From Spirometra erinaceieuropaei (taxonomy: Eukaryota > Platyhelminthes > Cestoda > Diphyllobothriidea > Diphyllobothriidae), in the NCBI GenBank assembly GCA_902702965.1, contig CACRXP010000738.1:159368-223367 (forward strand): a DNA stretch of 64,000 nucleotides, read 5' to 3'. Every line of letters begins with the position of its first letter. Positions within the stretch are counted from its first letter, which is position 1. This document shows positions 1 to 11,010 of the stretch, piece after piece. The position numbers were made by a program, and so were the translations under genes. Under the pieces are notes generated by a model. It was not told where the DNA came from and searched no databases. It was given only the letters and a program-made list of their open reading frames with translations.

Positions 1-149
1 GGTTGAACAATATTGCATTCCAATGTTTGCCACAAATATATGTCAGGAAACAATTTGAGCATCCTCATTGTTTGATGCTTGTTCTTGTTTCCCCTCTGTG
101 TAATTATTAACGTTACAGCAAAACATAATAATGTTTCAATGTCAAAGCG

Positions 150-1000
150 TAAAATCCACTTAAGGAACTACTGAACTTGGCCAACCTGGATATCCAACTA
201 ACGATGGAAGCAGAACCAAACAACCAGCTCTCCTTCCGTGACGAGTTTGTGTGCCGGTTTGCCACTGCACAACTGCAAACTACAATATTCGGACAATCAA
301 CCAACACGAGACAGATCATACACTTCAATAGCAAGCATCCTCTGTCTTACAAACGTATTTGTGGTCGCACTCTATTCCCAATAGTTGAAGCACACTGCAG
401 CACAGCAAAAGATAAAAAGGGCCGAACGATTGCAACTTGTGAACCTATTTGCAGCCAATGGATTCCGCAGACATTTCATCGAAAGAAGCAGACGTCGAGC
501 GCACAGACGACGGCCAAACGAGCAGCAACCTGAAGTCTAGAGGGCAAATTTTCCATGTCAAACGGTGTCTCTGAAGAGGTTTCGCGACTGTTACAATCCA
601 CCAGAATAGGCATAGCCCATCAAGCCAAGCAACATTTCGACGTCGTCTGATGTCACCAAAGGATCCATTGCCACCCGCTGAAACATCAGCAGTCATTTAC
701 AAAATAAATTGCAATGAGGGTGAAAACAAATATGTGGGCGAAGCCAGGCGAAAACTCGCCTACAAGAGCACAAATCGGCCACTCGAAGGTTAGACCCTAA
801 CTCTCAACTGGCAACACACGTTGAAAAAACAGGGCATACTTTTGACTTCTAGCGGGCTATCATTTTAGGCCGATGCAACACTAAATCAGAACGACTTACT
901 CTCGAGGCGTGGTTCTCCGATGCCTACTCTATCAACAGCATCTAGACCTTCCTACACCTACATTGGACGCCGATAAGGTCAAGTGAACTCACTTATGGCA
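150..1000 (+). mobile_element. Penelope-like retroelement fragment (RT end plus GIY-YIG endonuclease), decayed
   Basis: The open frame 177-533 resembles the C-terminal part of a Penelope-like RT: a stretch reading HFNSKHPLSYKR, then RTLFPIVEAHCS, then a PQTFHRK tail. After a stop, the frame around 690-760 gives VIYKINC followed by KYVGEA and RKL, which matches the start of a GIY-YIG nuclease. LEAWFSDAYSIN at about 900-945 matches its end. Stops and frame changes separate these pieces, so the copy is dead. The RT catalytic half is absent from the left side of the window. Family assignment rests on motif order known for Penelope-like elements. Confidence 0.72.
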
Positions 1001-2139
1001 GGGTTGGATAAGAGGTCTGACGTTTAACTTAGATACATCGTGTACCCATTTTCAGAGCCAGGGAATTCAAAGGAGTTACTCTCCATGCGCGAGCTTTGGC
1101 CGCAATTTTGGAAGGTTGTCTTTTTTGAGAAGTCAGACAGCTTAAAGACTAGATCAGAATACTATTTGAGGTGAACTGGAAAACCCAAGGTATGAAATTG
1201 CACTACAATAGGTCGTCTGTGGTAACACGTATCGCATCTTTTGGTAAATATGACATTCATGACCTAGTCTCAGCTTAACTGAAAGACTAATGGAGCTTCT
1301 GTGTTTCAGATTCTGTCTCCCTTTATGTCACTCGTGGTCCACTGCCTTGTGCCCCGGTTTAGCTATGCCAACGACCGTGGGTTTCTTAGTTGAGGCTATA
1401 AACCGAACTAAAAAACTACGTGACGCGTCTACGTTGCCTTAAGTGCTTGGTGGCATTTTATTTATTAGAACATCATTGTGGCTGCGAAGGTGAATTCGGG
1501 CGTTTTGTGTAAAAAAATCAATGGTCACATTGTTTGAGTTAATGCCAGCGATCACGGGTTTGGTGATCATTTAGAATACTATTTTTCTTTTGTATTTCGT
1601 AAAATTAAGCGTTAATAGTGTCATTTTTCACACAACTAAAAACACGCTTTAGTATAGCACATAAGTACATTCTGGAAAATGGATGCACTTTCGACAAATT
1701 AGCTTTGCAAAAAGCAGTATAGCTAGAACCATAAAGGGAGACAATTTTGTGCTTGATAAAAATGATGTTGCTGTTGATTGAGCGGCCATCAGCACGCGTA
1801 TGCAGGACGTCATTTGTGCATTAGATGCCGTATGCAAAGAGGCCGTTGTCTCTTTGCGATCAAAAAATAATTATGCATAATCCGATCACTCTATAATCTA
1901 ACGATTTTTGCGGATACCAGGAGTCTCGTATGTAAGTAGGAAATCATGCTTAACTACATGTCCCGCTGAATATTCGTTCCAACATATAAAACATTGGTCA
2001 ATTCTACTTACGCGATGAAGCAATCTACGGTCTTATAAACTGTGCGGGTTGTGTAGTCCATTTTCATTTATAAAAATCAATGTTTTCTTGGAAGCGGCAA
2101 TATAATTATAGAAAATGTATAAGTAAAAAAATCACTGAA
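1001..2139. other. Gene-free stretch with a short R2-like piece
   Basis: About 1045-1105 resembles the left end of repeat R2 as seen at 49660-49700 (shared words CAGGGAATTCA and CATGCGCG). The rest is AT-rich sequence in which I see no conserved frame or repeat. Confidence 0.4.
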
Positions 2140-3330
2140 AACAGAGATTGTAAATAAACAGGGGTTGAAATTGTATGTTAAATATGTGGGTTTATAACAA
2201 TAAATAATATTGTGCTTACATTGGCAATCCTTGAGGAATGAAAGTATTAAAAATTAAACATAATTTCTCGAGCTGAAAAAAGTAGACTGAAGGCCATTCT
2301 AAATGACATATGTTTAACGCACCAGCAAGGGACTCTTAAATAGTAGGCAATAAATCAAATAACTAAACGTATTGACGGACTCGCGGGAAAAGTATGACTG
2401 TGAAGATCGAGGGATGTCAACTAATATACACTGGAAATTAAACTTACTCAATTTTAGGATCTGCAAAATATATGCAAACCACAGGTTTTCCTGAGACGAA
2501 CCACGGCTGTAAACAGGTAGGCTCATAGAAGCTTATGCAAGATAGATTAACGGAAACCAAACGCCCCATGGCGTACAACAACCTCAAGCTGCTAAATACA
2601 ATCAAACCCACACATCTCTCATGGACCAACAGCTATTAAACTTGTTCTAGGTCTTCTTCAGCCACGTAAATGTTAATCATAGAATACAATATTACACAAC
2701 TATATACGAAATACCTGTCTTGGAAAACGCCCCTCATTGCTTAGAGTATGGATGCAAAAAATTTCGATCCACACCAAATTACCCGTGCACAGAAGGACGA
2801 TTAAAAATATTATAAAAATTTGGGGCAGCATTACAAAGCCCCATGTCATGTGGGTGATTTTAAAAAATCAGGAGCAAAACCAAGTGTTTCCTTAATGCTC
2901 AGACCTATCGTAATTCGTCTGTGCTACCAAGTGGCAAAATGTCTACATGCGCTGTCCTCACAGTTTGCGGGGAGATTTGTAACAGTCATTTACGCCGAGC
3001 AACTGTGGGTGGTGATGCTATGCGTAAGTGGCGCACAAGAAAATGTGAAGTGTGCAATCGTAGCCATGTCGGCATGACTAAGGAGAAAAAAGGCAGACGT
3101 AGGAGCGCAGTATTTATTGGAATTTATTGGCAAGGAACCGCGTGTGCACCGTGCTATCGTAATGAACTCCGAATAATCGACATCATTTGCGAATTTTGTT
3201 TGCGGTATAGATGACTGTGATGATAAAACCCGACCACTATTATCTTGACATGCGTGCGTCGTAATTAGCACGCTTTTTAGCTATATTTATTTTTGGAAAC
3301 TCTCGCATGGTGTAAACCCATTTCAGTGCT
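2140..3330 (+). repeat. Dispersed repeat R1, copy 1
   Basis: Homologous by eye to 18240-18900, 37470-38560, 39590-40330, 50180-51330 and 57810-58790. The best shared block is about 2880-3270: CTGTCCTCACAGTTTGCGG, then a frame reading MRKWRT and KCEVCNRSH, ending in GACATGCGTGCGTCGTAAT. I take strand + as the direction in which the longest frame of the family runs (the 133-codon frame at 18348-18749). Here that frame is broken. R1 elsewhere lies downstream of gene-family 3' flanks, so this copy suggests a minus-oriented unit once lay to its right. R1 may be an unrecognised mobile element or simply part of the duplicated unit. Confidence 0.6.
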
Positions 3331-4559
3331 ATCATTACAAGCTCACATTGAAGAGTATTCGTTGTACTCATTTTACTCGTGAAGAACACTTCCTACACAA
3401 TTTCGAAACGATCACTAGTTTTTGACTCACGGTCATATGCTAATATGAGTTTTCTCGGTAGCACATAAAAACCACTAATGAATATCTTAGTATTACGAAT
3501 GCGCAGATAGTTTCCCTCCACTTAAAACAAACGTAAATATAAAAATTGGTCCCAAAATCACAAACACATTTAAATGTCTTTTATCTGTCTGTCGATGAAT
3601 CAAATATGACGAAGTATCCTGTATGCCGTGGGCTAGGCGTCTGTTCCGTTTAGGGAAAGTTTTCTTATGTATCGAAGGCATATTCGTCAGCGTCTTTGTT
3701 TGCGGACATATATTTTTTCTCGAAAATGAAGTATGATGCTTAAATGAGTCTTTATATGTGACTCAAACGATCACTTCCTTACAAAGGAGCACGTCAACAC
3801 TAAGTAATTCGGTAAAGGCCTTTAAGAATAATCTTAGTTTTGAGTTCTCAAAAGAAGGTAATTCAAAATCTCTCTTTATGGACGATCGGGTAAAAACACT
3901 GAAAGTCATGAAGTATTCAGCAATATTTCGAGACCGATCTGAAACTAAACGTAATCTAAAATGGCAATAAGTGGAAATTGATTGAACGGAAGGAAATGTC
4001 TCTCTATAAAGGACCAATGGTATGTTTACAATCACACCTGGCAGTTCAATTTAAATGTGTTATACAACGATCGGCCAGGCAGCGTGTGCTTTATGGACAC
4101 CATTGTTCCTGCGGCATAACCATTGGTAACATCAAGCACAATTCTCTTTTTTTGGTGAATGATATATCATTTAACTGAAAATACACAAATATAACAGAAA
4201 AGGAAGGAAAACTTTTTTAAATCTACGCTCGGAATATACTCAGTTTACGATCCCTGCTACATGAAATACAACTAATAAGTAAACGATATGTGGACTTAAC
4301 CTTCACCAAAACATTGTTATTCGACGTTATTTTATGTCTACTTTCATAGTTGTTGCCCTTTTGATACACGAATACATTCTATCTATCTGAAAACGAACTT
4401 TACTTAAGTAGAGCCATTTCTGACTCTTCGAGATATTGCGCATTTCACAACAAGTCACATTTCTAAACAACGCAACAATGCGTGTAAAATTTTATTTATG
4501 ATTTTAATTCTCTTAAATAAGTAGTTCATTAATATAGACACCGGTTTCATGAAATTGTG
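3331..4559. other. Gene-free stretch, partly duplicated 3' flank
   Basis: About 3540-3640 shares wording with 27480-27560 and 51490-51570 (for example TTTATCTGTC then a tract ending in AAGTATCCTGTAT). This block lies beyond exon 3 in other units, so it is probably a unit remnant. For 3700-4559 I see only short unsupported frames. Confidence 0.4.
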
Positions 4560-5406
4560 TCGGTTTTCGAGTGATTGGCAATCATTTTTAAATTTCGAAA
4601 CTTTTCATGAACTAGGTCACTGACTGTATGTCGCACTTGGTTTAAAACGGTTGTATACTTGGGTGGTCAAACTTGTGCGTTAAAAAAAATTCCTTAGTTG
4701 ATTAATTAACAACCTAACACGAAGTCAGTTACCTCCGATGTGGGCCAACAGCTCAGCGTCTGACGCCTATCCTAATGACACGGTTTTTTTTAAATCCAAC
4801 GGTAGAACGAACAGGTTCCCCTAGTGTCCACACCTGCTAGTCAGTCACTTGTCTGATCATTTGCCTTGTCGTAGCATTCCACCCATTGTAGTCGCGACTA
4901 TTCCATACAACTAACGCAGATGCGTTTGAAATGACCAGGCATTTGCGAACGTTTTGTTATACAGGCAAAATGCACCAACTTGATTTATTTGTTTTGATAA
5001 ACAGCATTTTTCATTTTCCAAATGGCAGCGACTGCCCTTCATAAGGTACGCAAAGCACAGAAATCGTTTTCCCATGCAGATAATCATTACGAACAAGGGA
5101 AAGTATAAGCGAAATGGACATTTTCTGTCGCGTTGGTCGTTATCAGCTACCCAAACCCGACTAAAGATTGGTGGACATTTTGGCGTTCTGATTCGTTTTT
5201 AGCATACAAAGAAGATTTTTGACATTACTTGAAATGCAAATATTTGTTTATTATTACTCTGACGCCGCCTCTATTGTAAATTTATCACTTCAGGCTAGGT
5301 AGGGCAAAATATGATGTCGCATCTCATGCCCGTCTATATAAAGTCGTGCATTGGTGAAAACTCGCATAGTCTGCCACTGATTTAGCGGTTAAATTCTATG
5401 TGGAGT
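4560..5406 (+). repeat. Duplicated upstream block of gene unit A
   Basis: Runs parallel to 12870-13680 and, inverted, to 52900-53500. Shared words include ATACTTGGGTGG, a block around ACAGCTCAGC, and TTAAATCCAAC. It ends in the conserved promoter-side motif at 5363-5393 (TAGTCTGCCACTGATTTAGC). The following sequence is interrupted at 5407 by the SINE-like insert. Confidence 0.6.
5363..5393 (+). promoter_or_regulatory. Conserved upstream motif, copy 1
   Basis: Carries TAGTCTGCCACTGATTTAGC followed by GGTTAAA. Close versions occur at 6810-6842, 13620-13653, 14151-14184, 30604-30636 (-) and 52937-52969 (-), always on the promoter side of gene copies. In intact genes B and C it lies about 550-600 nt from the ATG. 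Its function is unknown. Conservation could reflect regulation or only shared ancestry of the duplicated block. Confidence 0.4.
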
Positions 5407-5640
5407 CTGGCTTATTAGCCGTCGTCAGCCAGCCATACCCAAGCCCGAGTGAGTTCAGTATGAACGATCGGTGAGCGCCCCTTACATTGTATATTACCGA
5501 TCGAAAACCGACAGGGCAACGGGCTCGTGGCCCGGTGAGTAGAGGCGTCGACTTCTAAAGCAACATGTCGCGAGTTCGAGGCTCGGGTGTTCCACACTTC
5601 GGGCTTGGGTATGGCTGGCTGACGACGGCTAATAAGCCAG
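5407..5640. repeat. Perfect 42-bp inverted repeat flanking a tRNA-like segment
   Basis: The left arm 5407-5448 and right arm 5599-5640 are exact reverse complements over 42 bases, with 150 bases between them that include the tRNA-like region. A second, direct similarity of about 25 bases links 5449-5470 with 5759-5780 (GTATGAACGATC). This fits two SINE pieces joined head to head, or a local inversion. Confidence 0.75.
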
Positions 5641-5779
5641 AAATGGCCATTTCGGTGTCCCTTGTCTTTGTCGGTAATATCATTCTGCCTATATATCATG
5701 CGCCGCTGCGCGGCTGCTGGTTGGGATCGAGAAAGAGCCCTTAATGCACAACGGAACGAGTGAGTTCCGTATGAACGAT

Positions 5780-5810
5780 CCGATGATGGAAGCTTGTTTG
5801 CTTTCGAAAC
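5780..5810 (+). ncRNA. Hammerhead-ribozyme-like core in the SINE-like insert
   Basis: CCGATGA is followed by one base, then GGAAGC (5788-5793), a 6-nt loop, GCTTTC (5800-5805) and GAAAC (5806-5810). The two arms pair over six positions including one G-U. This is the order CUGAUGA / stem II / GAAA of a hammerhead, but U4 is replaced by C, one extra base lies before stem II, and I cannot place a convincing cleavage site. It is probably inactive if it is a ribozyme at all. Confidence 0.3.
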
Positions 5811-5850
5811 GTCAGGCAAATATACCTATGGTTCTGCGATCGCCTTATCT

Positions 5851-6479
5851 TCTCAGTTATATCCGGGAAAGCGCATTTTTGCTTCAATCATCCATATAGA
5901 TATATACATACGCGCGTGTAAATGAATTTTAAAATTCTAATAAATAGAAAAGCATAGATTCTATGATAATAAACCTAAACTACACGTGCGCATTTAGGTT
6001 GGAAGTAAAAGTCGCCAAAATTCACAAACATTTGTCTGAAGGTAGAGGCAGATTCTGTTTGCCGGCGTTATCATCTGCACATTTTACTTAAAGGGACATT
6101 TGTAAACACTATACCGATGATATACTTAGCAGATAGTCATTACCTACAAAAAACTGATATGTGGCGGTCTGTATTTAAGTTCCCTTACATGTCAACATTT
6201 TAGAATGACTGATATATTTTGTGAATGTATTAAGTGTCGTTTAACGTTACACATCCACTAAAATCATTCATCTTGTTAAAGGCGAATTACACAGTGCGAC
6301 AATACTTATTATCGTAAGTAACACAGCCGAATCAAGCAGGTTTTTTTTAAGTATTTAAATGAGACCTGCATCGGCTTTTGCCAGTTTGTATCCACAAAAT
6401 CCTTTTCATTTGACCAGAACGACATGCTTTTTACCATATATGGCAGGTACTGGCCTTTATTTTAATGATTAAGGACATG
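5851..6479. other. Gene-free AT-rich stretch
   Basis: About 6265-6310 (AAAGGCGAATTACACAGTGCGA) resembles 33675-33700 and, inverted, 54550-54580, a block that elsewhere lies next to Penelope fragments. Nothing else recognised. Confidence 0.4.
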
Positions 6480-6660
6480 ACGTTTAGTGTGCAAAAACTG
6501 CAGTCTTTAAGAGAATGACTACTTTATTAACATCAGATTTTTCATCGACATTCGATGCCTTTAAAATTTAAATTATATTTCGTGGAAAGCATGCATAAAT
6601 ATTTTCAGTGTTTTCCTAATTTGGTAGACATTTTCGTCTTCATCCAATTTTTTTACCCAA
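6480..6660 (+). repeat. Single arm of the foldback-type repeat
   Basis: Matches about 16330-16490 (CATCGACATTCGATGCCTTT here against a similar tract there, then a TATATTTC(A/G)TGGAAA block and GTCTTC near the end). In intron 2 of gene B this sequence is one arm of a large inverted repeat. Here only one arm is visible. Confidence 0.5.
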
Positions 6661-6809
6661 CAATAGTGCATTCCACGTTGCTTTTTGGCTGGACCGTAAA
6701 AGATCTCACTGCATTTTCAGTTCGATAAAACTTCGATCGGAAATTAGGCACGTCATGATAAGTAAGACAACATGCAAGTCCGTGTAGAGAAAATCCTGTA
6801 TGATGGCTG

Positions 6810-6842
6810 CCCACATAGTCTGATACGGGCTTAGCGGATAAA
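6810..6842 (+). promoter_or_regulatory. Conserved upstream motif, copy 2 (gene A side)
   Basis: CCCACATAGTCTGATACGGG then CTTAGCGGATAAA. It is the more diverged of the two motif copies upstream of gene A, 1.4 kb from the first. No TATA box or exon 1 follows at the expected distance. Confidence 0.35.
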
Positions 6843-8208
6843 TCATATACCGTGTGTTTAAGGGTGCAAGAGTACATTAGGTTATTTAACTTTAATAAAG
6901 GCTTTCAATTTTGCACTGCCCCATTGGCAAATGCCCGAATGGTCGTGCGCTTTCAATGCAATAACATGCCAGGCAGGCGCCTTTTTAGAAAACGGGCAAA
7001 CTGATTCAGCATCATGCATGGTCGCTGAGAACTGGAGGTGCCGTCAGTGAGTCATATATAGCTCATTATGTTTATCCGCAAAATTGTCAACAGCAAACTG
7101 GCTTCATCTTTGATTCTAGGTTTTGCGCGCAAAATTTCATCAGGCCAAAAAACTAAAAATTGGTTACAGTCGTCTGAAGAGAATGTGAATCTGAAAACTA
7201 TACATGCGAACCGAATATGATCTTCATTTTACCCTAATGTAGAAGTCCTCACTTGAAAAATCACAAACATGTTTTTTACTTCACCAAGTCAGGAAATTTT
7301 ATAAAGTATTTTGTAATTCCAAAAGGTTTCTAAGACATTTTTGTTGCAAAATAATTGAAACATTTTTTCCCGGTTCGTAGACATATATTCGTCATTGGCA
7401 AACTAATTTAACAGATCATGTAAAGTCGTAAAAGGTATATAGGTCCTCAGGCACAATATTTATTTAAACCTGTCGAGCATTGTTCAATGCCGAACACTGT
7501 CATCCTTGCGAAAGACATTTGTTTTTCTTGTATTCTGAATAAGCCTCTGCAATGCTACTTGCAAATGACGCTAAATCAATGAATGTATCCAATGCAAAAT
7601 ACTTAAACCTTTCTTCATTCATTTTCATAAAGTGCACCTATGATCATCAGTTAACCCTTGCTCACCATAGACTCGTATGATATGCTAGGCGTCAAGAGGG
7701 ACGTGTTACGACCTTCTTATAAGTCTTATGCTTTTACCTGCAGACACAAAGGTTTAACGGCAAGAGGAAGGTAACTTAAGAAGTAAATAATAATTCCTTA
7801 AATGCAGCATATTTGCGTGTTTGTATATATTAATGTCCGATGGAATAATTGGGTGAAGTAATACTTTGAAATCGACCAGTAATATAAACCACGGAGATAC
7901 ATAAACAATGCATATGTAGATGTTACATCATGTAATGTGATCTTTACACAAACTGTGATAGCATGTCATATTATAAACTGTTTTAATAAAAATTTAGACT
8001 TGTACAAATATACACATTAACTACACGTGTCATATTACATTTGTAAATCGACTAATAACACCCTTAACATCGTCGGACAGAATACATTTTGGGAACAATT
8101 TGCCCCACACGGTCTATTGGTCGCAGATCTCACTTAAATAAAAAAGTGTTACCCTGCAGATGGCTCCGGAGGCTTTGTTGTAAACATATTAATTCGCCAC
8201 TTTTTTAG

Positions 8209-9127
8209 ATCCAAGGAAATGCAAAAACGATGGCATGGACCACTTTTATCTACTTCAAAAGATTACTTCGGGCATTTGTAGTATACACCATGGGCCCAAC
8301 ACCTACACTCGTATCCGCCTGAAAGTGTCCGACGAACCTTTCATCGTTGGCTGTCATCGGTCAAATATTGAGCGGAGTTTTAATATGACAATTGTGTGCC
8401 ACGTTTACTTTCCGTTTATAAGATATTCTTTGGAGCATTCGGTATGATAACTAAAATCAGCATACCCCTCCACTGCAAGTGTATTGACTGTTATTCTGTA
8501 GTTTCGTAATTAGATGAAAACAGGATTGAGTTTGGAGTATAAAATAAAATTTTCCTATTTTCTGTAGTTTATTTAGTTAAAAACCATATCTGCATTGGGG
8601 AATTTCGTTTTTTTCCTTTATATGAAAAAAGAGTAGGTATTTTGAACATTTAAACTTTACACGTCATGTGTAAACGACATTTTGCAAATTTCCACAATAT
8701 GCTCGATTATCAACGATTACAGGCCCTTATGCATTGCATCAAATAATCGTATGTAATTTGCTAGAATTTTCAAAGCTGCTTGCTTACCTCCGACGAGCCC
8801 CTCACGGAAGAAAAGGCCTTGGAAATTCGAGTGAAGCACATCAATGCTCTGGCTACATTTGAGTACCGTGCGGAATGCGTTATCTTTTGGAACAACGTCC
8901 GTTTGCGTCTTGTTGATGTCAACTTTTACCATCTGAAAGCGGCTCTCTCTCATACATTTTCAACAAGAACAGGAAAACCTCTGAATTGTTGGGCCAATGC
9001 ATCCATGTTACTTCTTCCAACTTACACAAAATTAGCCTTGCATAGCAGTCCATTACCTAGCTGTGCGTATGAAACTCTGGGTGCCCTCGTCTCCCATGCA
9101 GACAGTATCATCTGTCTACAAATATAG
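8209..9127 (+). pseudogene. Secreted-family copy A: exons 2 and 3 present, exon 1 missing
   Basis: Exon 2 (8209-8441) follows TTTTTTAG and ends before GTATGA. Exon 3 (8765-9127) follows TTTGCTAG and ends with TAG after a CLQI tail. Both have exactly the family lengths (233 and 363 nt) and open frames. Exon 2 keeps the KCKNDGMDH start, the NMT sequon and CHVYFPFIRYSL. Exon 3 keeps ATFEYRAEC and an ANAS sequon. The usual signal-peptide exon and its TATA box are absent. Upstream sequence passes from the 5' block (about 7080-7130) almost directly into intron-1-like sequence (from about 7190), consistent with a deletion of roughly 400 bp. It could only be expressed with a new first exon. The intron between the exons is 323 nt. 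Confidence 0.7.
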
Positions 9128-9487
9128 ACATGGTTGCAAACGCAATTTTGAAACTTCAATATTATGTAATACACATTTGCGTCCACTTTATTGCCGTTGT
9201 TATTTCGGTGGATGCATGCATGACTGAATATACGAAAAGTGTGGTTTATGAAATTTAACTTAAAAGGTGATTTGCATTCAACAAATTTTGAAGCTAGGCA
9301 TAATTATGAGTTAATATTTGCAAGTAACTTCTCCATGCAAAGACGTACGTTGGTAAGAAAAGAACAAGTGTGTGTGTGTGTGATCACCGTTTGTGCATGA
9401 CTTAACGTAAGTCAACATTGTGGCAAAGAAGTAATGCATATCGCTGATGTTTCTTAAATTTCCAATAACTACGTTATGAGCAAGCTT
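9128..9487. other. Gene A 3' flank, with a short (GT)n tract
   Basis: Shares wording with the 3' flanks of B, D and F (ATACACATTTGC, GGATGCATGCATG, GTAACTTCTCCATGCA). It includes a GT microsatellite at about 9367-9381. A Penelope fragment begins near 9488. Confidence 0.55.
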
Positions 9488-10340
9488 TGTTAACCAGTGC
9501 ATACGAAAAGGACACCAGAGACCAAATCCAACCGGCACCAGATGTTGACGTACGTGAAGAACGTCTCAGAAGCCTTCAGTCGCCTTCTCACTCCACTTGG
9601 AGTTGGGGTTGCACACAGGCCGGAAACAAGCATTAGGCGCCAAGTCATGAGGCCAAAAACCCGCCATCACGGCATGACACGTCCGGAGTCATTTACCGGA
9701 ACTGGTGTAGTTGCCGACAAAGCAATTTTGTCGGAGAGACTGGGAGATTACTCCGTACGCGAATTGCCGAGCACGCAGCAGCAGTGAAGCGGGGAGACGC
9801 TAACTCTTAGCTGGCGGCATACTCGACGGGACCCGGCCATCTTTTCATATTTAAAGAGGCGGAAATATTCGCAAGCGGTGATAACTGCGTGAGCCACGAG
9901 CTGCTTGAGTCATGGTTCTCAGGCCCGCAATCCATCAAAAAGCACAATGACTTCCCGTTATCCTAAACCGTACTGCGATTTTCCCTGGGCTGGAGAATCA
10001 GTCGCGTGGGGAGAGCGCGGGTGAGCAATCATCAGGGTGACATGGAGCCAGTCTGCCGAGCAATCATCACATCAGCATCCAGCACGGATGACTAAATCGC
10101 GGGAATTAACGACTCGGACTTGGACCGATAAGCCACCACCGCATCAATTACGACCCCAGCGGTGATTGCGAGAACTGTTAATTGCAGTGCGCATACGGTC
10201 CCACGACAGCCACGGGCTAGAAATACTGAACTCCATTTGCCACCATCACCTTTATCTGCGAATGTCTCTGATGATGGATTCGAGTGAGGATCCGAAACGT
10301 CCGGCAGATAAATTTCGTGTTCCAGTGATCGCATCTTCTT
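9488..10340 (+). mobile_element. Penelope-like fragment: linker, GIY-YIG and 3' tail
   Basis: The frame 9497-9787 reads YVKNVSEAFSRLLTPLGVG, then VAHRPETSIRRQVMRPK, a linker typical of Penelope-like proteins just before the nuclease. The nuclease is eroded: a FTGTGVV stretch survives, and 9898-9960 gives ELLESWFSGPQSIKKHND, matching the GIY-YIG C-terminus. A non-coding tail to about 10340 holds a hammerhead-like core. The RT domain is missing, so this is a 5'-truncated insertion within the 3' flank of gene A. Confidence 0.72.
10268..10298 (+). ncRNA. Hammerhead-ribozyme-like core in a Penelope tail
   Basis: CTGATGA (10268-10274), one extra base, then GGAT (10276-10279) and ATCC (10290-10293) as a 4-bp stem II around a 10-nt loop, then GAAAC (10294-10298). 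Outer arms TGCGA (about 10257-10261) and TCGCA could pair as a distal stem I. The Penelope-like family is known to carry hammerheads in its terminal repeats. The extra base before stem II and an unclear stem III make activity uncertain. Confidence 0.4.
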
Positions 10341-10359
10341 CTTATTTTTGTAGACTGTG

Positions 10360-11010
10360 GATCGTGTCATATGGTGATTTATCTTGACATGTATTTGCTA
10401 AACGTTGCAGAACTTACACTGCCGACGTCGATTACTTTCCAAGAACTCACACCAAATATCATAATGTAATGTTTTATGTAGTTTACTTTTTATTTATCAT
10501 TACCGAAATATTTTTATTTTTGTAATCGCACATTAACGTAGGATAGGAGGCTGGACATAATTCAAGATAAATTCAGTGTTTTCATGCATTTCAGCAGCCC
10601 AAACGACTGTTTATTTGACATATCATGATTCTATGGCTGTTCGACAGCATCTTAAAAAACAGACACATCTCCGGTCTCTAAGGTATAAACTTAGCCATGC
10701 CTTAGTATAATTACTGGAAGATAATATAGTACTGAATAATCACAAGTCAGGCCCCTGGATTATGTTACTGCGACCCTTGTTTTGTCCTCAATCCTAAAAT
10801 GGTCTTCGCAAATGAGGTATCCACTTCTAGTTACCTCCTTTTTATTATTACAGCAAGTCGTTCATTTACCCTCAAAAATAAGACTCTTTTCACAAAAATC
10901 TGTGAAACTCTTTATGGCGTTTACGTTTAATACACGAGCCTCAACCGCAGGTCTGGTGATTCGTGCATACTTCAATCTGTATACGAGATCTAAACTATCA
11001 GATTGCTGAT
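10360..11010 (-). repeat. Inverted fragment of long block SD-A
   Basis: The reverse complement follows about 22230-22870, including the tract with GTCTCTAAGG, ACTTAGCCATG and TTTTGTCCTCAAT (compare ATTGAAGACAAAAAG at 22450). It is the only SD-A piece seen in inverted orientation. Confidence 0.55.

Larger units (their letters stand above)
5407..5850 (+). mobile_element. tRNA-derived SINE-like insert with a hammerhead-like motif
   Basis: The insert is more GC-rich than its surroundings. A tRNA-like segment (about 5524-5595) has an A-box-like TGGCCCGGTGAGTAGAGGC, an anticodon-loop-like ACTTCTAAA (TCT, arginine type) and a B-box-like GAGTTCGAGGCTC, spaced as in an RNA polymerase III promoter. 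Downstream, 5780-5810 resembles a hammerhead core. It interrupts the upstream block of unit A. Ends are not resolved, no target duplication was found, and a 42-bp perfect inverted repeat (5407-5448 and 5599-5640) complicates the structure. Schistosome Sm-alpha SINEs also combine a pol III promoter with a hammerhead. That comparison is inference. Confidence 0.5.

Noticed and set aside
5524..5595. Functional tRNA-Arg(TCT) gene
   Set aside because: A and B boxes are visible, but the anticodon and acceptor stems do not pair well; better read as a SINE head.
5415..5819. 134-codon minus frame
   Set aside because: It runs through the SINE-like insert, including the tRNA-like part and inverted repeat; GC-rich repeat composition explains it.
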